Assembly (NCBI RefSeq): GCF_016925675.1
Contig: NZ_CP070506.1
Location: forward strand, 4,152,501-4,216,500
Origin: Pseudomonas hygromyciniae
GTDB taxonomy: Bacteria > Pseudomonadota > Gammaproteobacteria > Pseudomonadales > Pseudomonadaceae
Direction of reading: 5' to 3'
DNA: 64,000 bases
Part shown: one piece after another, positions 27,100-36,056 of the stretch
Layout: every line of letters starts with the position of its first letter
How positions within the stretch are numbered: position 1 is the stretch's first letter
The notes under the pieces: model-generated
Databases searched by the model: none
Told to the model about the DNA's origin: nothing
What the model saw: the letters and a program-made list of their open reading frames with translations, nothing else
Program-made: the position numbers and the translations under genes

Positions 27100-28095
27100 T
27101 CAAACCCAGCGTAAACGTCGAAACAACCACCACTGCCCAAGGGCCACCGAGACCATCAACATGCAGGCAATCGCGAAGCCATAGGGGCTCTCTGAAAACG
27201 GAATCCCCCCTACGTTGATCCCCAGCAACCCGGTCAGAAAACTCATCGGCAAAAAGATCCCGGTGATGATCCCGAAGCGGTACATGGTGCGGTTCATGCG
27301 CACGCTCAAACGCCTATCCTCGGCCTCCAGCACCAGCCCCACGCGCTCCCGGCTCAATTCCAGCTCTTCCAGGTAACGGGTCAGACTGTTATTCAATTCA
27401 TTCCAATAGTCGGCATCGTCATCGACGAACCAAGGCAATTTTATACGGGTCAGTTGCGCGAAAATATCGCGCTGGGGTGCCAGGAACCGCTTGAGCGCGG
27501 CGGCACGCCGACGGATCTGTAGGACACTGCCATGCTCCGGGGTATACCGTTCGTCGGTATCCAGTTTTTCTTCTTCAATATCGACGATTTCAGACAGGTC
27601 GCTGACCAGATCCTGCACTTTATGGGTCAGGTACTGCGCCATGTACAGGATCAGTTCGGAAGCAGTCCTGGGACCTTTTCCATCCGCCAACTGCACCAGC
27701 AACTCGTCGGTGGCGCGCAAGGGTCGCAGACGCAGGGAGATGACCCGCGCAGCCGAGGCGAAAATACGCACCGACACCATGTCCTCCGGCTCTGCCCCCG
27801 GGTTGAGGTTGATTCCCCGCAGAAACAGCAGCAACTCGTCGTCCGGCAACGGCAACAACCGTGGCCGGGTGTTTTCCTCCAGCAGCAGGTCGCAGGCGAA
27901 CTCGCTCAGGCCGCTGGATTTGCGCAACCAGGTCTGGGTCTGGGGATGGCTGCGATCCCAATGCAGCCACAGGCTTTCCTGGGACTGCAATTGCAGGTCG
28001 TCAAGCTCAGTCCGGGCAATCGAACGCGCACCGCCTTTACCGTCCAGTACCAGGGCATGTACCAGCCCCCACTGCGCGTTTTCTTCCTCGAACAT
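27100..28095 (-). CDS. cmaX: CmaX, CorA/ZntB-like divalent metal transporter
   Basis: A 331-residue CorA-superfamily channel. Most of the chain is the cytoplasmic funnel, rich in charged helices, followed by two C-terminal membrane helices with the selectivity motif GIN (LLGINVGGIPF) between them. CorA magnesium channels have GMN, while GIN is typical of ZntB zinc transporters, so zinc or another divalent cation is likely. The ATG at 28095 follows AGGGG at five bases; a GTG two codons earlier is the alternative. It heads the cmaX-crfX-cmpX group. Confidence 0.87.
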   Translation of the reverse strand: MFEEENAQWGLVHALVLDGKGGARSIARTELDDLQLQSQESLWLHWDRSHPQTQTWLRKSSGLSEFACDLLLEENTRPRLLPLPDDELLLFLRGINLNPGAEPEDMVSVRIFASAARVISLRLRPLRATDELLVQLADGKGPRTASELILYMAQYLTHKVQDLVSDLSEIVDIEEEKLDTDERYTPEHGSVLQIRRRAAALKRFLAPQRDIFAQLTRIKLPWFVDDDADYWNELNNSLTRYLEELELSRERVGLVLEAEDRRLSVRMNRTMYRFGIITGIFLPMSFLTGLLGINVGGIPFSESPYGFAIACMLMVSVALGQWWLFRRLRWV

Positions 28096-28119
28096 CCTCA
28101 CCCCTGTCGGCTACTGCAG

Positions 28120-28611
28120 TTATTCAGGCATTTTCAGCGGGCTGGGCGAAACAATCACGCCATTGTTATCGGCATAGACATATTCGCCCGGGCGCAATGT
28201 CACACCGGCAAAGGTCACAGCTCCACCCACGTCGCCCACACCCTGGCGATTGCTCTTCTTCGGGTGGCTGGCCAAGGCCTGCACGCCCAGGTCGGTCTGG
28301 GCGAGGACATCCACATCCCGCACACAGCCGTAGATCACCAACCCTTCCCAGCCGTTCTTTGCGGCTCGATCAGCGATCATGTCGCCCAGCAAGGCGCAGC
28401 GCAGCGAACCACCGCCGTCGACCACCAGCACTTTGCCAGTGCCATCCAGCTCGGCCTGCTCCTTGACCCGGGAGTTGTCCTCAAAGCACTTGACGGTCAC
28501 GATCTGGCCACCGAAGGAGTCCCGCCCCCCAAAGTTGGCGAACATCGGCTCCAGCACCTGTACCAGGTCCGGGTAGGCGTCACACAGGTCGGGGGTAACG
28601 TAATGGTTCAT
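28120..28611 (-). CDS. rraA: RraA-like protein (RNase E regulator family)
   Basis: A 163-residue protein of the RraA family, which in E. coli binds RNase E and slows RNA decay; some relatives are aldolases acting on 4-hydroxy-4-methyl-2-oxoglutarate. The family patterns [16 protein letters not shown] and [13 protein letters not shown] are present. The ATG has AGGAG seven bases upstream. It lies between cmaX and an alpha/beta hydrolase on the same strand, in the conserved order. RNase E inhibition is not proven by sequence. Confidence 0.88.
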   Translation of the reverse strand: MNHYVTPDLCDAYPDLVQVLEPMFANFGGRDSFGGQIVTVKCFEDNSRVKEQAELDGTGKVLVVDGGGSLRCALLGDMIADRAAKNGWEGLVIYGCVRDVDVLAQTDLGVQALASHPKKSNRQGVGDVGGAVTFAGVTLRPGEYVYADNNGVIVSPSPLKMPE

Positions 28612-28840
28612 CGAAAAACTCCTGTCGGTGAAAGAAGGTGTCGAACATCCACAGCTACATCAAGAAAACGCATCGCAACGGGCATTCTTTAAGACCAGCC
28701 GCTGCAAGGGCGACAATGATCAGACTCGCCAGACTGTAACGCAATAGCCACTGCGCGACTGAATATGACCAGAATGCCCCGGTGCGTCATATCTTAGCCG
28801 CAAGCAATCTCCAGCGGAACGCCCTCTTTAGAGCCTTTTC

Positions 28841-29830
28841 TCAAACAGTCGCAGGCACCTGCGCCTGTGCACCCGGCAAAGGTGCCAGGGGATCTTTCAG
28901 CCAACGTTGCACCAATGGCCACACTTCGGCCTGCGCCGCCTTGCTGACCAGCATCTCGACATGCCCGAAATCACCGCTGAATCCTTGCTTGCGCCCCAAG
29001 CACAGGTATTGGCGGTGCTCGCTGCCCACTTGGTCAAACAGCTTGCGGCAGGCCCAGTCCGGATCTTGATGATCGCCCGCGGCACTCACCGCAAGAAGCG
29101 GCACATCGACCTCAGCCAAGCCTTTCCACCAGTCGCGCTCGGAATCGCCAAAACGCCCGAACAAACCGTGCCAGCGCATGCTTTCCAAGGCCAGGCCGAT
29201 GGGCTCGTCTTCCGGGCCACGCTTGAGTCGCGAACCGGAAAGTTGGGCAAAGCGCTTCAAGATCAAGCGCCCACCCCACTCCACCGGCGGAATCTTCAAC
29301 GGCCAGTAAGTGCGGCTGACCTGGCAGCCAAACAGCGCCACCGACGCCACCGCCGGCGCGCCCAGATACTGACCGCCCAAGGCGGCCGCCAAAGTCGTGC
29401 CACCCAACGAATGGCCGATCCAGTGCGGAATCTGCGCACTTTGCTCCCGCACAAAGGCGGCAATGGCCGGCAGGTCGTAACGAGCATAGTCGGCGACACG
29501 ATTCTTGGCGTAGTCCTGGTTACGCCGGGAAAGCCCGTGGCCACGCATTTCCGGGATCCACACATCAAAACCCTGGCGCGCCAGATACGCACCCAGGCCG
29601 ATGCCTTTGGGCGAATACCAAAAACGGCGATTGGAAAAGCTGCCGTGTACCAGCACCACCGGCACACCACGATTTTGCTCGACATCGGCCAGGCCCAGGC
29701 GCGTCACCGCCAGCTCTACGGTGCTGTCGGGGCTGTTGCCAGGCTTGAGGCGGTAGACATCTTCACTCAGGTCGCCACGACGCTCAGCGCTGAGCAAGGC
29801 GACGGGAAACAGGTTGCTGCTGCTTTGCAT
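28841..29830 (-). CDS. Alpha/beta-hydrolase family protein
   Basis: A 329-residue hydrolase. VVLVHGSFSNRRFWY is the oxyanion-hole region, IGHSLGGTT holds the nucleophilic Ser, and the final His is probably in FGHVEML. No signal peptide is seen with the ATG at 29830, and the extra 33 codons upstream overlap the ppsA terminator, so they are not used. A homologue sits at the same place beside ppsA in P. aeruginosa. The substrate is unknown. Confidence 0.8.
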   Translation of the reverse strand: MQSSSNLFPVALLSAERRGDLSEDVYRLKPGNSPDSTVELAVTRLGLADVEQNRGVPVVLVHGSFSNRRFWYSPKGIGLGAYLARQGFDVWIPEMRGHGLSRRNQDYAKNRVADYARYDLPAIAAFVREQSAQIPHWIGHSLGGTTLAAALGGQYLGAPAVASVALFGCQVSRTYWPLKIPPVEWGGRLILKRFAQLSGSRLKRGPEDEPIGLALESMRWHGLFGRFGDSERDWWKGLAEVDVPLLAVSAAGDHQDPDWACRKLFDQVGSEHRQYLCLGRKQGFSGDFGHVEMLVSKAAQAEVWPLVQRWLKDPLAPLPGAQAQVPATV

Positions 29831-29842
29831 AATGTTCTTGCA

Positions 29843-29876
29843 CAAAAAAGGGCGGCGTCCGGAAGGAGTTCCGCCC
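29843..29876 (-). terminator. Intrinsic terminator of ppsA
   Basis: On the minus strand GGGCGGAA pairs with TTCCGGACGCCGCCC imperfectly and is followed by six T. It lies 54 bases past the ppsA stop and just before the hydrolase gene. Confidence 0.65.
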
Positions 29877-29929
29877 TGTACAGAATGAGAAATGCCGGCC
29901 AGCCCTACAGGCCGACCGGCAGATGGCAA

Positions 29930-32305
29930 TTACGCCGAGGCTTCGCCTTCAGCCAGGAAGAACCAGGTTTCCAGCACGGAATCGGGGTTCAGCGAGACGC
30001 TTTCGATGCCCTGTTCCATCAGCCATTTGGCCAGGTCCGGGTGATCGGAAGGACCTTGGCCGCAGATACCGATGTACTTGCCAGCCTTGTTGCAGGCCTG
30101 GATGGCGTTGGCCAACAGCTTCTTGACCGCTGGGTTACGCTCGTCAAACAGGTGAGCAATGATCCCGGAGTCGCGATCCAGACCCAGGGTCAGTTGGGTC
30201 AGGTCGTTGGAACCGATGGAGAAACCATCGAAGAACTCCAGGAACTCCTCGGCGAGGATGGCGTTGGACGGCAGCTCGCACATCATGATCACGCGCAGGC
30301 CATTTTCGCCACGGGTCAGGCCATTTTCAGCCAGCAGATCGACCACATGGCTCGCTTCGCCCAGGGTACGTACGAACGGCACCATGATCTCGACGTTGGT
30401 CAGGCCCATCTCATTGCGCACACGTTTGAGGGCGCGGCATTCGAGCTCGAAGCAGTCACGGAACGCTTCGCTGATATAGCGCGAGGCGCCACGGAAACCC
30501 AGCATCGGGTTTTCTTCTTCCGGCTCGTAAAGCTTGCCGCCGATCAGGTTCGCATATTCGTTGGACTTGAAGTCCGACAGGCGCACGATGACTTTCTTCG
30601 GCCAGAAGGCCGCTGCCAGGGTGCTGATGCCTTCCACCAGCTTCTCGACGTAGAAGCCAACAGGGTCGTTGTAGCCGGCGATGCGCTTGTCGACGCTGTC
30701 CTTGATTTCCACCGGCAGGCCGTCGTAGTTCAACAGGGCCTTGGGGTGCACGCCGATCATACGGTTGATGATGAACTCCAGGCGAGCCAGGCCCACCCCA
30801 GCGTTCGGCAACTGCGCGAAGTCGAAGGCGCGGTCGGGGTTGCCGACGTTCATCATGATCTTGAACGGCAGGTCGGGCATGGCGTCGATGGAGTTTTGCT
30901 TGATGTCGAAGCCCAGTTCACCTTCAAAGATGAAGCCGGTATCGCCTTCGGCGCAGGATACGGTGACGCCCTGGCCATCCTTGAGCAGTTGGGTGGCGTT
31001 GCCGCAACCGACGACTGCCGGGATCCCCAGTTCACGGGCAATGATCGCCGCGTGGCAGGTACGCCCGCCACGGTTGGTGACGATGGCGCTGGCGCGCTTC
31101 ATCACGGGCTCCCAATCCGGGTCGGTCATGTCGGAGACCAGCACGTCACCCGGCTGGACCTTGTCCATCTCGGACACGTCCTTGATGATCCGCACCTTGC
31201 CAGCGCCGATGCGCTGGCCGATGGCACGGCCTTCCACCAGCACGGTGCCGGTTTCTTTCAACAGGTAGCGTTCCATGACATTGGCCGAGGTGCGGCTTTT
31301 CACGGTTTCCGGACGTGCCTGGACGATGTACAGCTTGCCGTCATCGCCGTCTTTGGCCCACTCGATATCCATCGGGCACTTGTAGTGCTTCTCGATGATC
31401 ATCGCCTGCTTGGCCAATTCGCTGACTTCGGCGTCGCTGAGGCAGAAGCGCGCACGCTCGGCCTTGTCGACATCAACGGTTTTCACCGAGCGACCGGCCT
31501 TGGCCTCGTCGCCGTAGATCATCTTGATGGCCTTGCTGCCCAGGTTGCGGCGCAGGATCGCCGGGCGACCAGCTTCAAGGGTGTGCTTATGCACGTAAAA
31601 CTCGTCCGGGTTGACCGCGCCTTGTACGACGGTTTCGCCCAGGCCGTAGGCGCCGGTGATAAACACCACGTCACGGAAGCCCGATTCGGTATCCAGGGTG
31701 AACATCACGCCGGCGGTACCGGTTTCCGAACGTACCATGCGCTGCACGCCGGCAGACAGGGCCACCAGCTTGTGGTCAAAGCCCTGGTGTACACGGTAGG
31801 AAATGGCGCGATCGTTGAACAGCGAGGCAAATACTTCCTTCGCCGCGCGGATGACGTTTTCCACGCCACGGATGTTCAGGAAGGTTTCCTGCTGGCCGGC
31901 GAAGGAGGCGTCGGGCAAGTCTTCGGCGGTGGCCGAGGAGCGCACGGCGACGGCCATGTCCGGGTTGCCGGCCGACAGGGTGGCGAAGGCGGTGCGGATT
32001 TCTGCGTTGAGCTTCTCGGGGAACTCGGCTTCCATGATCCACTGGCGGATCTGCGCGCCGGTCTTGGCCAGAGCGTTGACATCATCCACATCCAGCGCGT
32101 CCAGGGCAGCGTGGATCTGGTCGTTGAGACCGCTCAGTTCGAGGAAGTCACGATATGCCTGGGCGGTGGTGGCGAAACCACCCGGCACCGAGACACCAGC
32201 GCCCGCAAGATTACTGATCATCTCGCCGAGGGATGCGTTCTTGCCCCCCACATGCTCTACATCATGGACGCCGAGCTTATCGAGGGAAACTACGTACTCT
32301 ACCAA
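29930..32305 (-). CDS. ppsA: Phosphoenolpyruvate synthase
   Basis: A 791-residue enzyme making PEP from pyruvate and ATP for gluconeogenesis. The N-terminal ATP-binding domain ([33 protein letters not shown]) is followed by the phosphohistidine domain with the catalytic His in [15 protein letters not shown], and the C-terminal PEP-binding domain ending in GQGPSDHP and [12 protein letters not shown]. The frame begins with TTG at 32305, six bases after GGAGAG; no ATG fits. It is divergent from its own regulator ppsR, with 178 bases between them. Confidence 0.95.
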   Translation of the reverse strand: MVEYVVSLDKLGVHDVEHVGGKNASLGEMISNLAGAGVSVPGGFATTAQAYRDFLELSGLNDQIHAALDALDVDDVNALAKTGAQIRQWIMEAEFPEKLNAEIRTAFATLSAGNPDMAVAVRSSATAEDLPDASFAGQQETFLNIRGVENVIRAAKEVFASLFNDRAISYRVHQGFDHKLVALSAGVQRMVRSETGTAGVMFTLDTESGFRDVVFITGAYGLGETVVQGAVNPDEFYVHKHTLEAGRPAILRRNLGSKAIKMIYGDEAKAGRSVKTVDVDKAERARFCLSDAEVSELAKQAMIIEKHYKCPMDIEWAKDGDDGKLYIVQARPETVKSRTSANVMERYLLKETGTVLVEGRAIGQRIGAGKVRIIKDVSEMDKVQPGDVLVSDMTDPDWEPVMKRASAIVTNRGGRTCHAAIIARELGIPAVVGCGNATQLLKDGQGVTVSCAEGDTGFIFEGELGFDIKQNSIDAMPDLPFKIMMNVGNPDRAFDFAQLPNAGVGLARLEFIINRMIGVHPKALLNYDGLPVEIKDSVDKRIAGYNDPVGFYVEKLVEGISTLAAAFWPKKVIVRLSDFKSNEYANLIGGKLYEPEEENPMLGFRGASRYISEAFRDCFELECRALKRVRNEMGLTNVEIMVPFVRTLGEASHVVDLLAENGLTRGENGLRVIMMCELPSNAILAEEFLEFFDGFSIGSNDLTQLTLGLDRDSGIIAHLFDERNPAVKKLLANAIQACNKAGKYIGICGQGPSDHPDLAKWLMEQGIESVSLNPDSVLETWFFLAEGEASA

Positions 32306-32483
32306 GGTGATCTCTCCACTAACTGTGTTGGAAAAGCTCAGGGCGCCGGTGGCTCAGTAGGAGCATTTACCGGCGTTTGTGGCCTGGACCTGGAAAATAA
32401 GTGAGAATGCGGCCCACTGTGGGACGGCAAAATCGCGCCTATCATATCCAAGATTCGTCATCAGCTTAAGGCCCAAGGCTCAA

Positions 32484-33302
32484 ATGAAACGATCTGCTTT
32501 CTTTATCTCCGATGGCACCGGCATTACCGCCGAAACCCTGGGTCAGAGCCTGCTGGCGCAGTTCGAAAGCATTACCTTCGCCAAATTCACCCGGCCTTAT
32601 ATCGATAACGTGGATAAAGCGCGGGCCATGGTACAACAAATCAATCTGGCCGCCGAAAAAGACGGTGTGCGCCCGATCATTTTCGACACCATCGTCAACC
32701 AGGACATCCGTGAGATCCTCGCGACTTCCAATGGTTTCATGATCGACATCTTCTCGACCTTCCTTGCGCCCCTGGAACAGGAGCTCAGTGAGCATTCCTC
32801 ATACTCCGTGGGCAAGTCCCATTCCATTGGCCACAATTCCAACTATATGGAGCGGATCGAGGCGGTGAACTTCGCCCTGGACAACGACGACGGCGCCCGC
32901 ACCCACTACTACGACAAGGCCGACCTGATCCTGGTCGGCGTGTCGCGCTGCGGCAAGACCCCGACCTGCCTGTACATGGCCATGCAGTTTGGCATCCGCG
33001 CGGCCAACTACCCGCTGACCGAGGACGACATGGAACGCCTGCAACTGCCGGCGGTGCTGCGCAAACATCAGCACAAACTCTTCGGCCTAACCATCGACCC
33101 GGACCGACTCACGGCCATCCGTAACGAACGCAAGCCCAATAGCCGCTATTCGAGCTATGCCCAGTGCGAATTCGAAGTGCGGGAAGTGGAAAACCTGTTC
33201 CGCCGGGAAAACATTGCGCACATCAACTCCACGCATTTTTCGGTGGAAGAGATTTCGGCGAAAATCCTTGTAGAAAAGGGTGTTGAGCGGCGCTTCAAAT
33301 AA
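32484..33302 (+). CDS. ppsR: PEP synthase regulatory kinase/pyrophosphorylase
   Basis: A 272-residue DUF299 protein that switches PEP synthase off and on by ADP-dependent phosphorylation and Pi-dependent dephosphorylation. The nucleotide-binding loop [15 protein letters not shown], the N-terminal [12 protein letters not shown] and the C-terminal [10 protein letters not shown] segments identify it. The ATG at 32484 is the usual N-terminus; 35 upstream codons are ignored. It is divergent from ppsA, an arrangement common in proteobacteria. It ends shortly before a REP cluster. Confidence 0.94.
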   Translation: MKRSAFFISDGTGITAETLGQSLLAQFESITFAKFTRPYIDNVDKARAMVQQINLAAEKDGVRPIIFDTIVNQDIREILATSNGFMIDIFSTFLAPLEQELSEHSSYSVGKSHSIGHNSNYMERIEAVNFALDNDDGARTHYYDKADLILVGVSRCGKTPTCLYMAMQFGIRAANYPLTEDDMERLQLPAVLRKHQHKLFGLTIDPDRLTAIRNERKPNSRYSSYAQCEFEVREVENLFRRENIAHINSTHFSVEEISAKILVEKGVERRFK

Positions 33303-33334
33303 CCCGTAGCCGCTTATGTAGCGAGCGGGCTTGA

Positions 33335-33489
33335 TTGTGGCGAGCGGGCTTGCCCCGCGCTGGGATGCGTAGCAGCCCCAATAAAGATGCCTCGGTGTGT
33401 CAGACACTGCTGCGATAGCTTGGTTTTTTGGGGTGGCTTCGCCACCCAGCGCGGGCGATGCGGCGTTCCGACAAGCCCGCTCGCCACAA
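33335..33489. repeat. REP pair between ppsR and the MocR-like gene
   Basis: An inverted pair of GTGGCGAGCGGGCTTG units, one with the CCCGCGCTGGG extension and one with the GGCGATGCGGCGTTCCGAC variant. The central hairpins differ (GCAGCCCC versus GGGGTGGCTTCGCCACC). A solitary GCGAGCGGGCTTG remnant precedes it at 33321. This sequence would be read as protein if the neighbouring frameshift were corrected. Confidence 0.85.
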
Positions 33490-33623
33490 CAAGCCCATTT
33501 GCCACAACAAGCCCGTATGACACAAAAAAACCGTGTGCCACGACTGGGTTCACAGGTGAAACCGGTCCCCACCCTGCCCCCAGCGCCGTGGCCAGCGCAT
33601 CAAACCCAGCCTTCAGCAACTGA

Positions 33624-34979
33624 TCATCCCCCCGACGTATTGCAGATACTCGCCCGGATAAACTGCGGTACCGCGGTCTGCCCCACGGCAAAGGCTTCGG
33701 CGGTGGCGATCAGGTAATTATTCTGCTTGAGCTCTGCCTCGATTTCCGACGCACGCCAAGGCTCCGGGACTTCAATCCAGAAGTGCGGGCTGTTGGGGTG
33801 GGTTCGGTACTCCAAACCGGTCAGCAGGTCTGCGACCAACGCCTTGCGCCGGCTGATTTCATGGATCTGCTGATGCAACAGGTACTCTGCCGTGCCGTTT
33901 TCAATCCACTGCGTGGCCAGTTCCAGGGTCACTGGCGTGGCCATCCAGCAGGTTGAGCGCAGGGCGGCAGAAATACGGCTGACCAGCGCTGGTGGCGCGT
34001 GCACATATCCCACCCGCAAGCCCGCCGACACGGCCTTGCTCAGGCTGCTGATCAGAATCGTGCGTTCCGGGGCAAAATGACTCAGGGGTGGCGGACGATC
34101 TTCCACCAACACACCATGCGCCTCGTCCTCTAAAATCAGCAGGTTGTGCTCGCGACACACCTTCACCAGCGCCTCACGGCGGGCCACCGACAACACGGCG
34201 GTGGTCGGATTCTGGATGGTCGGCGTGCAATACAAGGCCGACACCCGGTGATTGCGACAGACTTCCTCCAGGGCCGCCGGCAACACGCCTTCCTCATCCA
34301 TTTCCAGGCCGATCAGGCGGATGCCGAGCATCCGCGCGGCGGTAATCAGGCCCGGATAGGTCAATTGCTCGGTGACGACCGTGTCGCCCGCACGCACCAA
34401 CGCCATCAACGCGCACAGCAGCCCATGCTGGCCGCCGTTGACACAGATGACCTGCTCTGGAATCGGGTGAAAGTCACGCTGCACCAACCATTGCGCACCT
34501 GCCGCGCGGTAGCGTGGCAAGCCGGCGTCCGGGGTGTAGGCACTGATGTCCTGCAGGAACTTGGCATTCTTGGCCAGGGTTTCAAAACCCTGGGCCAGGA
34601 ACGTGGTCTCCTGCCCCGGGATATGCATATTGCGGCTCATATCGAAGTACTGGCGCGGCTCCTCGCTGACGTTACGAAAGCCTTCGTCGCGCTGGCGCTC
34701 CATCCCACGCTTGCGTACGAACGTTCCGTCACCTACCCGCGCCACCACCAGGCCCAGGCGCTCCAGCTCGCCGTAGGCCCGGCTGATAGTGCCGATGGTC
34801 ACTCCCAGATTGTCGGAGAGCACCCGGTGAGGTGGCAGTTTGCGCCCCGGTTCAATCAAGCCTTCGAGAATGCCCCGCTCCATGACGTCGGACAGGCGCT
34901 TGTACTTCACGCCCTGCCCATTGGACAGTCCCTCTCGCATAATTGACACCATGTCAATATTTGTTTTGACAGCCATCAT
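33624..34979 (-). CDS. MocR/PdxR-type regulator with aminotransferase domain, C-terminally frameshifted
   Basis: A 451-residue fusion of a GntR winged helix (about 25-95; PHRVLSDNLGVTIGTISRAY) and an aminotransferase-like domain with PLP lysine in ISSLSKAVSAGLRVGY. It stops at CNTSGG. One base fewer in the run of six G (33628-33633) would continue as NTSGDDQLLKAGFDALATAL, the usual end of this family, so about 15 conserved residues are lost to a +1 frameshift. The start is uncertain: Met at 34979, or MREGLSNG at 34940, which would place a TTGACA-CCA-TGTCAA dyad (34943-34957) upstream. It is divergent from the exporter and sulfur-transfer operon and probably controls it. Confidence 0.82.
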   Translation of the reverse strand: MMAVKTNIDMVSIMREGLSNGQGVKYKRLSDVMERGILEGLIEPGRKLPPHRVLSDNLGVTIGTISRAYGELERLGLVVARVGDGTFVRKRGMERQRDEGFRNVSEEPRQYFDMSRNMHIPGQETTFLAQGFETLAKNAKFLQDISAYTPDAGLPRYRAAGAQWLVQRDFHPIPEQVICVNGGQHGLLCALMALVRAGDTVVTEQLTYPGLITAARMLGIRLIGLEMDEEGVLPAALEEVCRNHRVSALYCTPTIQNPTTAVLSVARREALVKVCREHNLLILEDEAHGVLVEDRPPPLSHFAPERTILISSLSKAVSAGLRVGYVHAPPALVSRISAALRSTCWMATPVTLELATQWIENGTAEYLLHQQIHEISRRKALVADLLTGLEYRTHPNSPHFWIEVPEPWRASEIEAELKQNNYLIATAEAFAVGQTAVPQFIRASICNTSGG

Positions 34980-35003
34980 TCGCCCTAATAGTGTGCTTTT
35001 ACG

Positions 35004-35055
35004 GGTTCAATCACCGGGTGAAACCTCTAATTACAAGTTCAATATAGAGTTCAAT
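35004..35055 (+). promoter_or_regulatory. Repeated GTTCAAT boxes between the MocR-like gene and the exporter
   Basis: Three same-direction copies of (A/G)GTTCAAT lie at 35004, 35036 and 35048 in the 100-base divergent intergenic region. The last two are 12 bases apart. MocR-type regulators often bind direct repeats beside their divergent target, so this is a candidate operator. No direct evidence exists for binding. Confidence 0.45.
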
Positions 35056-35079
35056 TCCGGCTCAGGGAAGCAATAAACG

Positions 35080-36030
35080 ATGCCAATGTCCGCCGTTCTC
35101 GAAAATACCGAAAAAACCAAATCCCCCAAACAATGGCTGGCTGGCCTGATCACCAGTGTGATGTTCCTGATTGTCTGCCTGAGCTGGGGCACCACCTGGC
35201 TGGGGATCAAGATCGCGGTGGAAAGCGTGCCGCCCCTGACGTCGGCGGGGCTGCGCTTTTTGATCGCATTCCCACTGTTCCTGTGCTTTGCCTTCCTGCG
35301 TCGCGAGCCGATCCTGTTCCCCCGGGAAAGCCGCTGGTTCTTTGTATTCGTGACCCTTTGCTACTTCAGCGTGCCCTACTACCTGCTCAACTACGGCGAA
35401 ATGCACGTCTCGTCCGGGCTCACCGCCCTGCTGTTCAGCTGCATGCCGGTGTTCATCCTGATCTTCTCGGCGCTGTTCCTGCGCGAGCGCATCTACTTTT
35501 CCCAGGTCGTCGGCATCGGCATCGGTTTCGGCAGCCTGTACATGATTATCCGCAGCCAGGGGCTGCACCTTGACCACGCCGAATTCTTCGGCGTACTGGC
35601 AATTCTGACCGCCGCAATCCTGCATGCCTTGTGCTATGTCATTACCAAGCAAAAAGGCAGCGCCATCAGCGTGATCACCTACAACACCCTGCCCATCGGG
35701 ATTGCCGGGCTGATGCTGTTTGTCGCCGGGCTGTGGTTTGAATCGCCGACCTTCGAGGCCATCACCCTGCGGTCCTGGAGCGCCCTGTTCTACCTGGGCC
35801 TGGTGGCCTCGGTCGGCGGGTTTATCGTGTATTTCATGCTGCTCAAGCGCCTGAGCCCGATCATCCTGTCGTTCGTCTTCATTATTTTCCCGGTGTTCGC
35901 CGTGATCATCGGCGCCTGGTACGAAGGCCTGGAATTGTCCCGGGACCTGATGCTGTACTCGGCGATCCTGCTGGCCGGCTTTGCCATCACCAAGTTACCG
36001 ATCGAAAAGTTGCTGGCAAAAGCCAATTGA
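35080..36030 (+). CDS. EamA-family DMT transporter
   Basis: A 316-residue protein with about ten membrane helices arranged as two EamA halves (SWGTTWLGIKIAVESVPP near residue 30 is the typical first-helix motif). Such transporters often export amino acids or metabolites. It is the first gene of a run with tight spacing: 26 bases to the JAMM-sulfur-carrier fusion, then a cysteine-synthase homologue, serine acetyltransferase and AlaX. This context suggests export of the pathway product or of cysteine-like compounds. Substrate is inference. Confidence 0.85.
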   Translation: MPMSAVLENTEKTKSPKQWLAGLITSVMFLIVCLSWGTTWLGIKIAVESVPPLTSAGLRFLIAFPLFLCFAFLRREPILFPRESRWFFVFVTLCYFSVPYYLLNYGEMHVSSGLTALLFSCMPVFILIFSALFLRERIYFSQVVGIGIGFGSLYMIIRSQGLHLDHAEFFGVLAILTAAILHALCYVITKQKGSAISVITYNTLPIGIAGLMLFVAGLWFESPTFEAITLRSWSALFYLGLVASVGGFIVYFMLLKRLSPIILSFVFIIFPVFAVIIGAWYEGLELSRDLMLYSAILLAGFAITKLPIEKLLAKAN

Positions 36031-36056
36031 CCCTTTACCCACCACGCGAGAGAAAC

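Noticed and set aside
28907..32404. Very long plus-strand open frame (1165 codons) opposite ppsA and the hydrolase
   Set aside because: It is antisense to the clear ppsA and hydrolase genes, has low-complexity His/Gln/Val-rich translation and no family motif; long antisense frames are expected at this GC content.
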